Translations under genes and position numbers: made by a program
The notes under the pieces: generated by a model
What the model saw: the letters and a program-made list of their open reading frames with translations, nothing else
Database searches by the model: none
Told to the model about the DNA's origin: nothing
DNA from: Colletes latitarsis
Lineage: Eukaryota > Arthropoda > Insecta > Hymenoptera > Colletidae
DNA length: 64,000 nucleotides
Reading direction: 5' to 3'
Assembly: GCF_051014445.1 (NCBI RefSeq)
Contig: NC_135146.1
Location: 4,092,001-4,156,000 of the forward strand
Part shown: piece by piece, positions 48,494 to 61,680 of the stretch
How the letters are laid out: each line of letters starts with the position of its first letter
How positions within the stretch are numbered: position 1 is the stretch's first letter

Positions 48494-50251
48494 GGTTAGG
48501 TCTGGTATTTGCCATCATCTGGCTCATACTTTCGCATTTTTCGCATTCTTGTTGGCCAGATCCTGGGAGTTTTCTGGTTTGGATCACGTAGTAATGTGGT
48601 ACCACGCTGCAACAGTGAGTTAAACCTGGATTCAATCTGTATTTTAGAAGATAACACCGGTTAGGTCAGGGTTAGGTCTGGTATTTTTCATCATCTGGCT
48701 CATACTTTCGCAATTTACACATACTTGCTGTCCAGATCCTGGGCGTTTTCTGGGTTGGATCAGGTAGTAGTGTGGTACCGCACTGAGACAGTGAAGTAAT
48801 CCTGGATTCGATCTATATATTAGAGGGTAACACCGGTTAGGTTTGGGTTAGGTCTGGTATTTGCCATCATCTGGCTCATACTTTCGCATTTTTCGCATTC
48901 TTGTTGGCCAGATCCTGGGCGTCCTCTGGTTTGGATCACGTAGTAATGTACAACCACTCTGAAACAGTGAGTTAAACCTGGATTCAATCTATATTTTAGA
49001 GGATAACACCGGTTAGATCTGGGTTAGGTCTGGTATTTGCCATCTTCTGGCTCATACTTTCGCATTTTTCGCATACTTGTTGGCCAGATCCTGGGCGATT
49101 TGTGGTTTGAATCACGTAGTAATATAGAACCACTCTGAAACAGTGAGTTAAAACTGGATCCAATCTATATTTTAGAGGATAACACCGGTTAGGTCAGGGT
49201 TAGGTCTGGTATTTGGCATCATCTGGCTCACACTTTCGCATTTTTCGCATACTTGTTGGCCAGATCCTGGGCGTTTTCTGGTTTGGATCACGTAGTAATA
49301 TAGAATCACTCTGAAACTGTGAGTTAAACCTGGATTCAATCTATATTTTAGAGGATAACACCGGTTAGGTCAGGGTTAGGTCTGGTATTTGGCATCAACG
49401 GGCTCACACTTTCGCATTTTCCGCATACTTGTTGGCCAGATCCTGGGCGTTTTCTGGTTTGGATCACGTAGTAATGTGGTTCCACACTGCAACAGTGAGT
49501 TAAACCTGGATTCGATCTATATTTTAGAGGATAACACCGGTTAGGTCAGGGTCAGGTCTGGTAATTGCAATCGTCTACCTCATACGTTCGCACTTTTCGC
49601 ATACTTGTTGGCCAGGTCCTGGGCGATTTATGGTTTGGATCGCGTAGTACCACACTGAATGTGGTACCACACTGAAACAGTGAGTTAATCTTGGATTCAA
49701 TCTATATTTTACAGGATAACACCGGTTAGGTCTGGTATTTGGCATCATCTGGCTCATACTTTCGCAATTTACACATACTTGCTGGCCAGATCCTAGGCGT
49801 TTTCTAGGTTGGATCAGGTAGTAGTGTTGTACCGCACTGAGCCAGTGAAGTAATCCTGGATTCGATCTATATATTAGAGGGTAACACCGGTTAGGATTGG
49901 GTTAGGTCTGGTATTTGCCATCATCTGGCTCATACTTTCGCATTTTTCGCATACTTGTTGGCCAGATCCTCGGCGTTTTCTGGTTTGGATCACGTAGTTA
50001 TGTAGAACCACACTGATACAGTGAGTTAAATCTGGATTCAATCTATATTTTAGAGGATAACACCGCTTAGATCTGGGTTAGGTCTGGTATTTGCCATCTT
50101 CTGGCTCGTACTTTCGCATATTTCGCATACTTGTTGGCCAGATCCTGGGCGATTTCTGGTTTGAATCACGTAGTAATGTAGAACCACTCTGAAACAGTGA
50201 GTTAAACCTGGATACAATCTATATTTTAGATGATAACACCGGTTAGATCTG
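48494..50251 (+). repeat. 1,758-bp tandem duplication, copy 1
   Basis: Ten monomers repeated at +1,758. Landmarks are GGGCGTCCTCTGG (48,917), GTACAACCAC, AATATAGAACC, GGCATCAACGGGC, GGCCAGGTCCTGGGCG, the hairpin at 49,647 and CTTTTCTAGG-type monomers near 49,800. Confidence 0.91.
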
Positions 50252-52009
50252 GGTTAGGTCTGGTATTTGCCATCATCTGGCTCATACTTTCGCATTTTTC
50301 GCATTCTTGTTGGCCAGATCCTGGGAGTTTTCTGGTTTGGATCACGTAGTAATGTGGTACCACGCTGCAACAGTGAGTTAAACCTGGATTCAATCTGTAT
50401 TTTAGAAGATAACACCGGTTAGGTCAGGGTTAGGTCTGGTATTTTTCATCATCTGGCTCATACTTTCGCAATTTACACATACTTGCTGTCCAGATCCTGG
50501 GCGTTTTCTGGGTTGGATCAGGTAGTAGTGTGGTACCGCACTGAGACAGTGAAGTAATCCTGGATTCGATCTATATATTAGAGGGTAACACCGGTTAGGT
50601 TTGGGTTAGGTCTGGTATTTGCCATCATCTGGCTCATACTTTCGCATTTTTCGCATTCTTGTTGGCCAGATCCTGGGCGTCCTCTGGTTTGGATCACGTA
50701 GTAATGTACAACCACTCTGAAACAGTGAGTTAAACCTGGATTCAATCTATATTTTAGAGGATAACACCGGTTAGATCTGGGTTAGGTCTGGTATTTGCCA
50801 TCTTCTGGCTCATACTTTCGCATTTTTCGCATACTTGTTGGCCAGATCCTGGGCGATTTGTGGTTTGAATCACGTAGTAATATAGAACCACTCTGAAACA
50901 GTGAGTTAAAACTGGATCCAATCTATATTTTAGAGGATAACACCGGTTAGGTCAGGGTTAGGTCTGGTATTTGGCATCATCTGGCTCACACTTTCGCATT
51001 TTTCGCATACTTGTTGGCCAGATCCTGGGCGTTTTCTGGTTTGGATCACGTAGTAATATAGAATCACTCTGAAACTGTGAGTTAAACCTGGATTCAATCT
51101 ATATTTTAGAGGATAACACCGGTTAGGTCAGGGTTAGGTCTGGTATTTGGCATCAACGGGCTCACACTTTCGCATTTTCCGCATACTTGTTGGCCAGATC
51201 CTGGGCGTTTTCTGGTTTGGATCACGTAGTAATGTTGTTCTACACTGCAACAGTGAGTTAAACCTGGATTCAATCTATATTATAGAGGATAACACCGGTT
51301 AGGTCAGTGTTAGGTCTGGTATTTGCCATCGTCTGCCTCATACTTTCGCAATTTTCGCATACTTGTTGGCCAGGTCCTGGGCGATTTATGGTTTGGATCG
51401 CGTAGTACCACACTGAATGTGGTACCACACTGAAACAGTGAGTTAATCTTGGATTCAATCTATATTTTACAGGATAACACCGGTTAGGTCTGGTATTTGG
51501 CATCATCTGGCTCATACTTTCGCAATTTACACATACTTGCTGGCCAGATCCTAGGCGTTTTCTAGGTTGGATCAGGTAGTAGTGTTGTACCGCACTGAGC
51601 CAGTGAAGTAATCCTGGATTCGATCTATATATTAGAGGGTAACACCGGTTAGGATTGGGTTAGGTCTGGTATTTGCCATCATCTGGCTCATACTTTCGCA
51701 TTTTTCGCATACTTGTTGGCCAGATCCTCGGCGTTTTCTGGTTTGGATCACGTAGTTATGTAGAACCACACTGATACAGTGAGTTAAATCTGGATTCAAT
51801 CTATATTTTAGAGGATAACACCGCTTAGATCTGGGTTAGGTCTGGTATTTGCCATCTTCTGGCTCATACTTTCGCATATTTCGCATACTTGTTGGCCAGA
51901 TCCTGGGCGATTTCTGGTTTGAATCACGTAGTAATGTAGAACCACTCTGAAACAGTGAGTTAAACCTGGATACAATCTATATTTTAGATGATAACACCGG
52001 TTAGATCTG
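50252..52009 (+). repeat. 1,758-bp tandem duplication, copy 2, with a converted patch
   Basis: Near-identical to copy 1 except within 51,235-51,360, where about 125 bases differ at many positions and instead match the monomer at 43,463-43,590. The match with the unit then resumes at the same offset at GGCCAGGTCC and the hairpin at 51,405. Confidence 0.9.
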
Positions 52010-53399
52010 GGTTAGGTCTGGTATTTGCCATCTTCTGGCTCATACTTTCGCATTTTTCGCATACTTGTTGGCCAGATCCTGGGCGTTTTCTGGTTTGGAT
52101 CACATAGTAATGTACACCCACTCTGAAACAGTGAGTAAAACCTGGATTCAATCTATATTTTAGAGGATAACACCGGTTAGATCTGGGTTAGGTCTGGTAT
52201 TTGCCATCTTCTGGCTCATACTTTCGCATTTTTCGCATACTTGTTGGCCAGATCCTGGGCGATTTGTGGTTTGAATCACGTAGTAATGTGGTACCACACT
52301 GCAACAGTGAGTTAAACCTGGATTCAATCTGTATTTTAGAAGATAACACCGGTTAGGTCAGGGTTAGGTCTGGTATTTTCCATCATCTGGCTCATACTTT
52401 CGCAATTTACACATACTTGCTGGCCAGATCCTGGGCGTTTTCTGGGTTGGATCAGGTAGTAGTGTGGTACCGCACTGAGACAGTGAAGTAATCCTGGATT
52501 CGATCTATATATTAGAGGGTAACACCGGTTAGGATTGGGTTAGGTCTGGTATTTGCCATCATCGGGCTCATACTTTCGCATTTTTCGCATACTTGTTGGC
52601 CAGATCCTGGGCGATTTCTGGTTTGAATCACGTAGTAATGTAGAACCACTCTGAAACAGTGAGTTAAACCTGGATACAATCTATATTTTAGATGATAACA
52701 CCGGTTAGGTCAGGGTTAGGTCTGGTATTTGCCATCATCTGGCTCATACATTCGCATTTTCCGCATACTTGTTGGCCAGATCCTGGGCGTTTTCTGGTTT
52801 GGATCACGTAGTAATGTGGTACCACACTGCAACAGTGAGTTAAACCTGGATTCAATCTGTATTTTAGAAGATAACACCGGTTAGGTCAGGGTTAGGTCAG
52901 GTATTTGCCGTCATCTGACTCATACTTTCGCATTTTTCGCACACTTGTTGGCCCGATCCTGGGCGTTTTCTGGTTTGGATTACGTAGTAATGTGGTACCA
53001 CACTGAAACAGTGAGTTAATCCTGGTTTCGATCTATATATTCGAGGGTAACACCGGTTAGGTTTGGGTTAGGTCTGGTATTTGCCATCATCTGGCTCATA
53101 CTTTCGCATTTTTCGCATACTTCTTGGCCAGATCCTGGGCGTTTTCTGGGTTGGATCAGGTAGAAGTGTGGTACCGCACTCAAACAGTGAGTTAAACCTG
53201 GATTCAATCTATATTTTAGAGGATAACACCGGTTAGGTCAGGGTTAGGTCTGGTATTTGCCATCATCTGGCTCATACTTTCGCATTTTCCGCATACTTGT
53301 TGGCCAGATCCTGGGCGTTTTCTGGTTTGGATCACGTAGTAATGTGGTACCACACTGCAACAGTGAGTTAAACCTGGATTCAATCTGTATTTTAGAAGA
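52010..53399 (+). repeat. Mosaic satellite block
   Basis: About eight monomers of types seen elsewhere: GATTTGTGG, CAGGTAGTAGTGTGG, a GGTCAGGTATTTGCCG form at 52,896, and TATTCGAGGG at 53,038. There is no hairpin monomer here and I find no local tandem unit. Confidence 0.8.
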
Positions 53400-54870
53400 T
53401 AACACCGGTTAGGTCAAGGTTAGGTCAGGTATTTGCCATCATCTGGCTCATACTTTCGCATTTTTCGCATACTTGTTGGCCAGATCCTGGGCTTTTCGTA
53501 TTTGGATCTCGTAGTAATGTAGAACCACTCTGAAACAGTGAGTCAAACCTGGATTCAATCTATATTTTAGAGGATAACACCGGTTAGGTCAGGGTTAGGT
53601 CTGGTATTTGCCATCTTCTGGTTCATGCTTTCGCATTTTTCGCATACATGTTGGCCAGATCCTGGGCGTTTTCTGGTTTGGATCACGTAGTAATGTACAC
53701 CCACTCTGAAACAGTGAGTTAATCCTGGATTCAATCTATATTTTAGAGGATAACACCGGTTAGGTCAGGGTTAGGTCTGGTATTTGCCGTCATCTGACTC
53801 ATACTTTCGCATTTTTCGCATACTTGTTGGCCCGATCCTGGGCGTTTTCTGGGTTGGATCAGGTAGTAGTGTGGTACCACTCTGAAACAGTGAGTCAAAC
53901 CTGGATTCAATCTATATTTTAGAGGATAAGACCGGTTAGGTCAGGGTTAGGTCTGGTATTTGCCATCATCTGGCTCATACTTTCGCATTTTCCGCATACT
54001 TGTTGGCCAGATCCTGGGCTTTTCGTATTTGGATCACGTAGTAATGTAGAACCACTCTGAAACACTGAGTCAAACCTGGATTCAATCTATATTTTAGAGG
54101 ATAACACCGGTTAGATCAGGGTTAGGTCTGGTATTTGCCATCTTCTGGCTACTACTTTCGCATTTTTCGCATACATGTTGGCCAGATCCTGGGCGTTTTC
54201 TGGTTTGGATCACGTAGTAATGTAGACCCACTCTGAAACAGCGAGTTATACCTGGATCCAATCTATATTTTAGAGGATAGCACCGGTTAGGTCAGGGCTA
54301 GGTCCGGTATTTGCCATCATCTGGCTCATACATTCGCAATTTTCGCATACTTGTTGGCCAGAACCTGGGCGTTTTCTGGTTTGGATTACGTAGTAATGTG
54401 GTACCACACTGAAACAGTGAGTTAATCCTGGATTCGATCTATATATTAGAGGGCAACACCGGTTAGGTTTGGGTTAGGTCTGGTATTTGCCATCATCTGG
54501 CTCATACTTTCGCATTTTTCGCATACTTTGTTGGCCAGATCCTGGGCGTTTTCTTGTTTGGATCACGTAGTAATATGGTACCACTCTGAAACAGTGAGTC
54601 AAACCTGGATTCAATCTATATTTTAGAGGATAACACCGGTTAGATCAGGGTTAGGTCTGGTATTTGCCATCATCTGCCTCATACTTTCGCATTTTTCGCA
54701 TACTTGTTGGCCAGATCCTGGGCGTTTTCTGGTTTGGATCATGTAGTAATGTAGAACACACTCTGAAACAGTGAGTTAAACCTGGATCCAATCTATCTTT
54801 TAGAGGATAACACCGGTTAGGTCAGGGTTAGATCTGGTATTTGCCATCATCTGGCTCATACTTTCGCATT
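53400..54870 (+). repeat. Duplicated block C, copy 1 (partner 57,632-59,797)
   Basis: 53,400 to about 53,760 matches at +4,232 and about 53,880-54,870 at +4,926. Shared rare spellings are GGTTCATGC, CTTTTCGTATTTGG, GATAAGACCGG, CTACTACTTTCGC, GATAGCACCGG, GGGCTAGGTCCGG and GATCATGTAG. Confidence 0.89.
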
Positions 54871-55240
54871 TTTCGCATACTTGTTGGCCAGATCCTGGGC
54901 GTTTTCTTTGTTGGATCACGTAGCAATGAGGTACCACACTGAAACAATGAGTTAATCTTGGCTTCAATCTACATTTTAGAGGATAACATCGGTTAGGTCA
55001 GGGTTAGCTCTGGTATTTGCCATCGCCTGGCTCATACTTTCGCATTTTTGGCCTACTTGTTGGCCAGATCCTGGGCGTTTTCTATGTAGGATCACGTAGT
55101 AATGAGGTACCACACTGAAACAGTGAGTTAATCTTGGCTTCAATCTACATTTTAGAGGATAACATCGGTTAGGTCAGGGTTAGGTCTGGTATTTGCCATC
55201 ATCTGGCTCATACTTTCGCATTTTTCGCATACTTGTTGGC
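54871..55240 (+). repeat. Island of the right-end satellite subfamily
   Basis: Two monomers with AACATCGGTTAGG, CTTGGCTTCAATCTACATT, GCATTTTTGGCCTAC, TTTCTTTGTTGGATC and TTTCTATGTAGGATC. The same pair is found at about 60,318-60,655 (offset 5,448). This subfamily otherwise lies only to the right of 59.8 kb. Confidence 0.87.
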
Positions 55241-57631
55241 CGGATCCTGGGCGTTTTCTGGATTGGATCACGTAGTAATGTGGTACCACACTGCAACAGT
55301 GAGTTAAACCTGGATTCAATCTGCATTTTAGAAGATAACAGCGGTTATGTCAGGGTTAGGTCTGGTATTCTCCATCATCTGGCTCATACTTTCGCATTTT
55401 TCGCATGCATGTTGGCTAGATCCTCGGCGTTTTCTGGTTTGGATCACGTAGTAATGTTGTTCCACACTGCAACAGTGAGTTAAACCTGGATTCAATCTAT
55501 ATTATAGAGGATAACACCGGTTAGGTCAGGGTTACGTCTGGTATTTGCCATCGTCTGCCTCATACTTTCGCATTTTTCGCATACATGTTGGCTAGATCCT
55601 CGGCGTTTTCTGGTTTGGATCACGTAGTAATGTAGAACCACTCTGAAACAGTGAGTTAAACCTTGATTCAATCTATATTTTAGAGGATAACACCGGTTAG
55701 ATCTGGGCTAGGTCTGGTATTTGCCATCTTCTGGCTCATACTTTCGCATTTTTCACCTACTTGTTGGCCATATCCTGGGCGTTTTCTTGTTTGGATCACG
55801 TAGTAATATGGTACCACTCTGAAACAGTGAGTCAAACCTGGATTCAATCTATATTTTAGAGGATAACACCGGTTAGATCAGGGTTAGGTCTGGTATTTGC
55901 CATCTTCTGGCTCATACTTTCGCATTTTTCGCATACATGTTGGCCAGATCCAGGGCATTTTCTGGTTTGGATCGCGTAGTACCACACTGAATGTGGTACC
56001 ACACTCAAACAGTGAGTTAATCTTGGATTCAATCTATATTTTAGAGGATAACACCGGTTAGGTCAGGGTTAGGTCTGGTATTTGCCATCTTCTGGCTCAT
56101 ACTTTCGCATTTTTCGCATACTTGTTGGCCAGATCCTGGGCGTTTTCTGGTTTGGATCACGTAGTAATGTGGTACCACACTGCAACAGTGAGTTAAACCT
56201 GGATTCAATCTGTATTTTAGAAGATAACACCGGTTAGGTCAGGGTTAGGTCTGGTACTTTCCATCATCTGGCTCATACTTTCGCAATTTACACATACTTG
56301 CTGGCCAGATCCTGGGCGTTTTCTGGGTTGGATCAGGTAGTATTGTGGTACCCCACTGAAACAGTGACGTAATCCTGGATTCGATCTATATATTAAAGGG
56401 TAACACCGGTTAGGTTTGGGTTAGGTCTGGTATTTGCCATCTTCTGGCTACTACTTTCGCATTTTTCGCATACATGTTGGCCAGATCCTGGGCGTTTTCT
56501 GGGTTGGATCAGGTAGTAGTGTGGTACCGCACTGAGACAGTGAAGTAATCCTGGATTCGATCTATATATTAGAGGGTAACACCGGTTAGGATTGGGTTAG
56601 GTCAGGTATTTGCCATCATCTGGCCCATGCTTTCGCATTTTTCGCATACTTGTTGGCCAGATCCTGGGCGTTTTCTGGTTTGGATCACGTAGTAATGTGG
56701 TACCACTCTGAAACACTGAGTCAAACCTGGATTCAATCTATATTTTAGAGGATAACACCGGTTAGATCGGGGTTAGGTCTGGTATTTGCCATCTTCTGGC
56801 TACTACTTTCGCATTTTTCGCATACATGTTGGCCAGATCCTGGGCGTTTTCTGGGTTGGATCAGGTAGTAGTGTGGTACCGCACTGAGACAGTAAAGTAA
56901 TCCTGGATTCGATCTATATATTAGAGGGTAACACCGGTTAGGATTGGGTTAGGTCTGGTATTTGCCATCATCTGGCTCATACTTTCGCATTTTTCACCTA
57001 CTTGTTGGCCAGATCCTGGGCTTCTCGTATTTGGATCACGTAGTAATGTAGAACCACTCTGAAACACTGAGTCAAACCTGGATTCAATCTATATTTTAGA
57101 GGATAACACCGGTTAGATCATGGTTAGGTCTGGTATTTGCCATCTTCTGGCTACTACTTTCGCATTTTTCGCATACATGTTGGCCAGAACCTCGGCGTTT
57201 TCTGGTTTGGATCACGTAGTAATGTTGAACCACTCTGAAACAGTGAGTTAAATCTGGAGTCAATCTATATTTTAGGGGATAACACCAGTTAGATCTGGGT
57301 TAGGTCTGGTATCTGCCAACTTCTGGCTCATACTTTCGCATTTTTCGCATACTTGTTGGCCAGATCCTGGGCGAGTTCTGGTTTGAATCACGTAGTAATG
57401 TAGAACCACTCAGAAACAGTGAGTTAAACCTGGATCCAACCTATATTTTAGAGGATAACACCGGTTAGGTCAGGGTTAGGTCTGGTATTTGCCATCATCA
57501 GGCTCATACTTTCGCATTCTTCGCATACTTCTTGGCCAGATCCTGGGCGTTTTCTGATTTGGGTCACGTGGTAATGTGGTGCCACACTGCAACAGTGTGT
57601 TAAACCTGGATTCAATCTATATTTTAGAGGA
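55241..57631 (+). repeat. Mosaic satellite block
   Basis: About 14 monomers, with repeated use of the CTACTACTTTCGC form (56,448, 56,808, 57,151), GCTAGATCCTCGGCG (55,414 and 55,590) and the last hairpin of the window at 55,979. Several combine with the CAGGTAGTAGTGTGG monomer (near 56,510 and 56,860), an internal duplication of roughly two monomers. Confidence 0.8.
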
Positions 57632-59797
57632 TAACACCGGTTAGGTCAAGGTTAGGTCAGGTATTTGCCATCATCTGGCTCATACTTTCGCATTTTTCGC
57701 ATACTTGTTGGCCAGATCCTGGGCTTTTCGTATTTGGATCTCGTAGTAATGTAGAACCACTCTGAAACAGTGAGTCAAACCTGGATTCAATCTATATTTT
57801 AGAGGATAACACCGGTTAGGTCAGGGTTAGGTCTGGTATTTGCCATCTTCTGGTTCATGCTTTCGCATTTTTCGCATACATGTTGGCCAGATCCTGGGCG
57901 TTTTCTGGTTTGGATCACGTAGTAATGTACACCCACTCTGAAACAGTGAGTTAATCCTGGATTCAATCTATATTTTAGAGGATAACACCGGTTAGATCTG
58001 GGTTAGGTCTGGTATTTGCCATCATCTGGCTCATACATTCGCATTTTTCGCATTCTTATTAGCCAGATCCTGGGCGTCTTCTGGTTTCGAGCACGTAGTA
58101 ATGTGGTTCCACACTGCAACAGTGAGCTAATCCTGGATACAATCTATATTTTAGATGATAACACCGGTTAGGTCAGGGTTAGGTCTGGTATTTGCCGTCA
58201 TCTGACTCATACTTTCGCATTTTTCGCATACTTGTTGGCCCGATCCTGGGCGTTTTCTGGGTTGGATCAGGTAGTATTGTGGTACCGCACTGAAACAGTG
58301 ACGTAATCCTGGATTCGATCTATATATTAGAGGGTAACACCGGTTAGGTTTGGGTTAGGTCTGGTATTTGCCATCATCTGGCTCATAGTTGCGCATCTTT
58401 CGCATACTTGTTGGCCAGATCCTGGGCGTTTTCTGGGTTGGATCAGGTAGTAGTGTGGTACCGCACTCAAACAGTGAGTTAAACCTGGATTCAATCTATA
58501 TTTTAGAGGATAACACCAGTTAGGTCAGGGTTAGGTCTGGTATTTGCCATCTTCTGGCTCATACATTCGCATTTTTCGCATTCTTATTAGCCAGATCCTG
58601 GGCGTCTTCTGGTTTCGAGCACGTAGTAATGTGGTTCCACACTGCAACAGTGAGCTAATCCTGGATACAATCTATATTTTAGATGATAACACCGGTTAGA
58701 TCTGGGTTAGGTCTGGTATTTGCCATCATCTGGCTCATACTTTCGTATTTTTCACCTACTTGTTGGCCAGATCCTGGGCGTTTTCTTGTTTGGATCACGT
58801 AGTAATATGGTACCACTCTGAAACAGTGAGTCAAACCTGGATTCAATCTATATTTTAGAGGATAAGACCGGTTAGGTCAGGGTTAGGTCTGGTATTTGCC
58901 ATCATCTGGCTCATACTTTCGCATTTTCCGCATACTTGTTGGCCAGATCCTGGGCTTTTCGTATTTGGATCACGTAGTAATGTAGAACCACTCTGAAACA
59001 CTGAGTCAAACCTGGATTCAATCTATATTTTAGAGGATAACACCGGTTAGATCAGGGTTAGGTCTGGTATTTGCCATCTTCTGGCTACTACTTTCGCATT
59101 TTTCGCATACATGTTGGCCAGATCCTGGGCGTTTTCTGGTTTGGATCACGTAGTAATGTAGACCCACTCTGAAACAGCGAGTTATACCTGGATCCAATCT
59201 ATATTTTAGAGGATAGCACCGGTTAGGTCAGGGCTAGGTCCGGTATTTGCCATCATCTGGCTCATACATTCGCAATTTTCGCATACTTGTTGGCCAGATC
59301 CTGGGCGTTTTCTGGTTTGGATTACGTAGTAATGTGGTACCACACTGAAACAGTGAGTTAATCCTGGATTCGATCTATATATTAGAGGGCAACACCGGTT
59401 AGGTTTGGGTTAGGTCTGGTATTTGCCATCATCTGGCTCATACTTTCGCATTTTTCGCGTACTTTGTTGGCCAGATCCTGGGCGTTTTCTTGTTTGGATC
59501 ACGTAGTAATATGGTACCACTCTGAAACAGTGAGTCAAACCTGGATTCAATCTATATTTTAGAGGATAACACCGGTTAGATCAGGGTTAGGTCTGGTATT
59601 TGCCATCATCTGCCTCATACTTTCGCATTTTTCGCATACTTGTTGGCCAGATCCTGGGCGTTTTCTGGTTTGGATCATGTAGTAATGTAGAACACACTCT
59701 GAAACAGTGAGTTAAACCTGGATCCAATCTATCTTTTAGAGGATAACACCGGTTAGGTCAGGGTTAGATCTGGTATTTGCCATCATCTGGCTCATAC
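57632..59797 (+). repeat. Duplicated block C, copy 2, about 694 bp longer
   Basis: Same rare spellings as 53,400-54,870, but with an extra run of about four monomers around 57,990-58,800 that includes two TTATTAGCC...GGGCGTCTTC monomers and an ATAGTTGCGCATC monomer of the kind found in the 1,594-bp unit. Confidence 0.88.
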
Positions 59798-60661
59798 TTT
59801 CGTATTTTTCGCCTACTTATTGCTTCTATGTTGGATCACGTAGTAGTGTGGTACCACACTGAAACAGCGAGTTAAACCGGGGTCCGATCAATACATTAGA
59901 GGATAACACCGGTTAGGTCTGGGTTAGGTCTGGTATTAGCCTTCACCTGGTTCATACTTTCGCATTTTTCGCATACTTGATTGCAAGATCCTGGGAGTTT
60001 TCTGGTTTGGATCACGTACCAATGTGGTATCACACTGAAACAGTGAGTTAAACGTGGATTCAATCTATATTTTAGAGGATAACACCTGTTAGGTCAGGGT
60101 TAGGTCTCGTATTTGCCATCATCTGGCTCATACTTTCGCATTTTTCGCCTACTTGTTGGCCAGATCCTGGGTGTTCTCTGGTTTGGATCACGTAGTAATG
60201 AGGTACCACACTGAAACAGTGAGTTAATCTTGGCTTCAATCTACATTTTAGAGGATAACATCGGTTAGGTCAGGGTTAGGTCTGGTATTTGCCATCATCT
60301 GGCTCATACTTTCGCATTTTTCGCATACTTGTTGGCCAGATCCTGGGCGTTTTCTTTGTTGGATCACGTAGCAATGAGGTACCACACTGAAACAATGAGT
60401 TAATCTTGGCTTCAATCTACATTTTAGAGGATAACATCGGTTAGGTCAGGGTTAGCTCTGGTATTTGCCATCGCCTGGCTCATACTTTCGCATTTTTGGC
60501 CTACTTGTTGGCCAGATCCTGGGCGTTTTCTATGTAGGATCACGTAGTAATGAGGTACCACACTGAAACAGTGAGTTAATCTTGGCTTCAATCTACATTT
60601 TAGAGGATAACATCGGTTAGGTCAGGGTTAGGTCTGGTATTTGCCATCATCTGGCTCATAC
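59798..60661 (+). repeat. 864-bp tandem unit of the right-end subfamily, copy 1
   Basis: Starts with the 160-bp deleted monomer (TATTGCTTCTATG at 59,819), then CTTGATTGCAAGATCC (59,976), CACGTACCAATGTGG, AAACGTGG, ACACCTGTTAGG, and AACATCGGTTAGG monomers. These features recur 864 bp later. Confidence 0.86.
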
Positions 60662-61036
60662 TTTCGTATTTTTCGCCTACTTATTGCTTTTATGTTGGAT
60701 CACGTAGTAGTGTGGTACCACACTGAAACAGCGAGTTAAACCGGGGTCCGATCAATACATTAGAGGATAACACCGGTTAGGTCTGGGTTAGGTCTGGTAT
60801 TAGCCTTCACCTGGCTCATACATTCGCATTTTTCGCATACTTGATTGCAAGATCCTGGGAGTTTTCTGGTTTGGATCACGTACCAATGTGGTATCACACT
60901 GAAACAGTGAGTTAAACGTGGATTCAATCTATATTTTAGAGGATAACACCTGTTAGGTCAGGGTTAGGTCTCGTATTTGCCATCATCTGGCTCATACTAT
61001 CGCATTTTTCGCCTACTTGTTGGCCAGATCCTGGCT
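60662..61036 (+). repeat. 864-bp tandem unit, partial copy 2
   Basis: Repeats the first part of copy 1 (TGCTTTTATG at 60,685, TTGATTGCAAG at 60,841) and then departs at about 61,036 with CCTGGCTGTTTTC. Confidence 0.84.
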
Positions 61037-61680
61037 GTTTTCTGGTTTGGGTCACGTAGTAATGTGGTACCACACTGAAACAGTGAGTCAAACCTGGATT
61101 CAATCTATATTTTAGAGGATAACACCGGTTAGGTCTGGGTTAGGTCTGGTATTAGCCTTCACCTGGCTCATAATTTCGCATTTTTCGCATACATGTTGCC
61201 CAGAACCTGGTCGTTTTCTGGTTTGGATCACGTAGTAATGTGGTAACACACTGAAACAGTGAGTCAAACCTGGATTCAATCTATATTTTAGAGGATAACA
61301 CCTGTTAGGTCAGGGTTAGGTCTCGTATTTGCCATCATCTGGCTCATACTTTCGCATTTTTCGCCTACTTGTTGGCCAGATCCTGGGCGTTTTCTATGTA
61401 GGATCACGTAGTAGTGAGGTACCACACTGAAACAGTGAGTTAATCTTGGCTTCAATCTACATTTTAGAGGATAACATCGGTTAGGTCAGGGTTAGCTCTG
61501 GTATTTGCCATCGCCTGGCTCATACTTTCGCATTTTTGGCCTACTTGTTGGCCAGATCCTGGGCGTTTTCTATGTTGGATCACGTAGTAATGAGGTACCA
61601 CACTGAAACAGTGAGTTAATCTTGGCTTCAATCTACATTTTAGAGGATAACATCGGTTAGGTCAGGGTTAGGTCTGGTAT
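61037..61680 (+). repeat. Right-end subfamily monomers
   Basis: 61,051-61,256, with TTTGGGTCACG, TATTAGCCTTCACC, CTCATAATTTCGC, TTGCCCAGAACC and GTGGTAACACAC, recurs at 62,426-62,631 (offset 1,375). The AACATCGG monomers at 61,470 and 61,646 follow. Confidence 0.83.

Noticed and set aside
1264..55483. Many open frames of 60-156 codons, most on the minus strand, with recurring YYVIQTRKRPGSGQQVCEKC-like peptides (for example 3,212-3,565, 4,790-5,209, 18,550-19,020, 28,664-29,083)
   Set aside because: They are translations of the satellite monomer. The same peptide recurs at the monomer pitch, each frame ends within one to three monomers, 176 is not divisible by three, and no independent gene signal is present. 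The CxxC pattern is a by-product.
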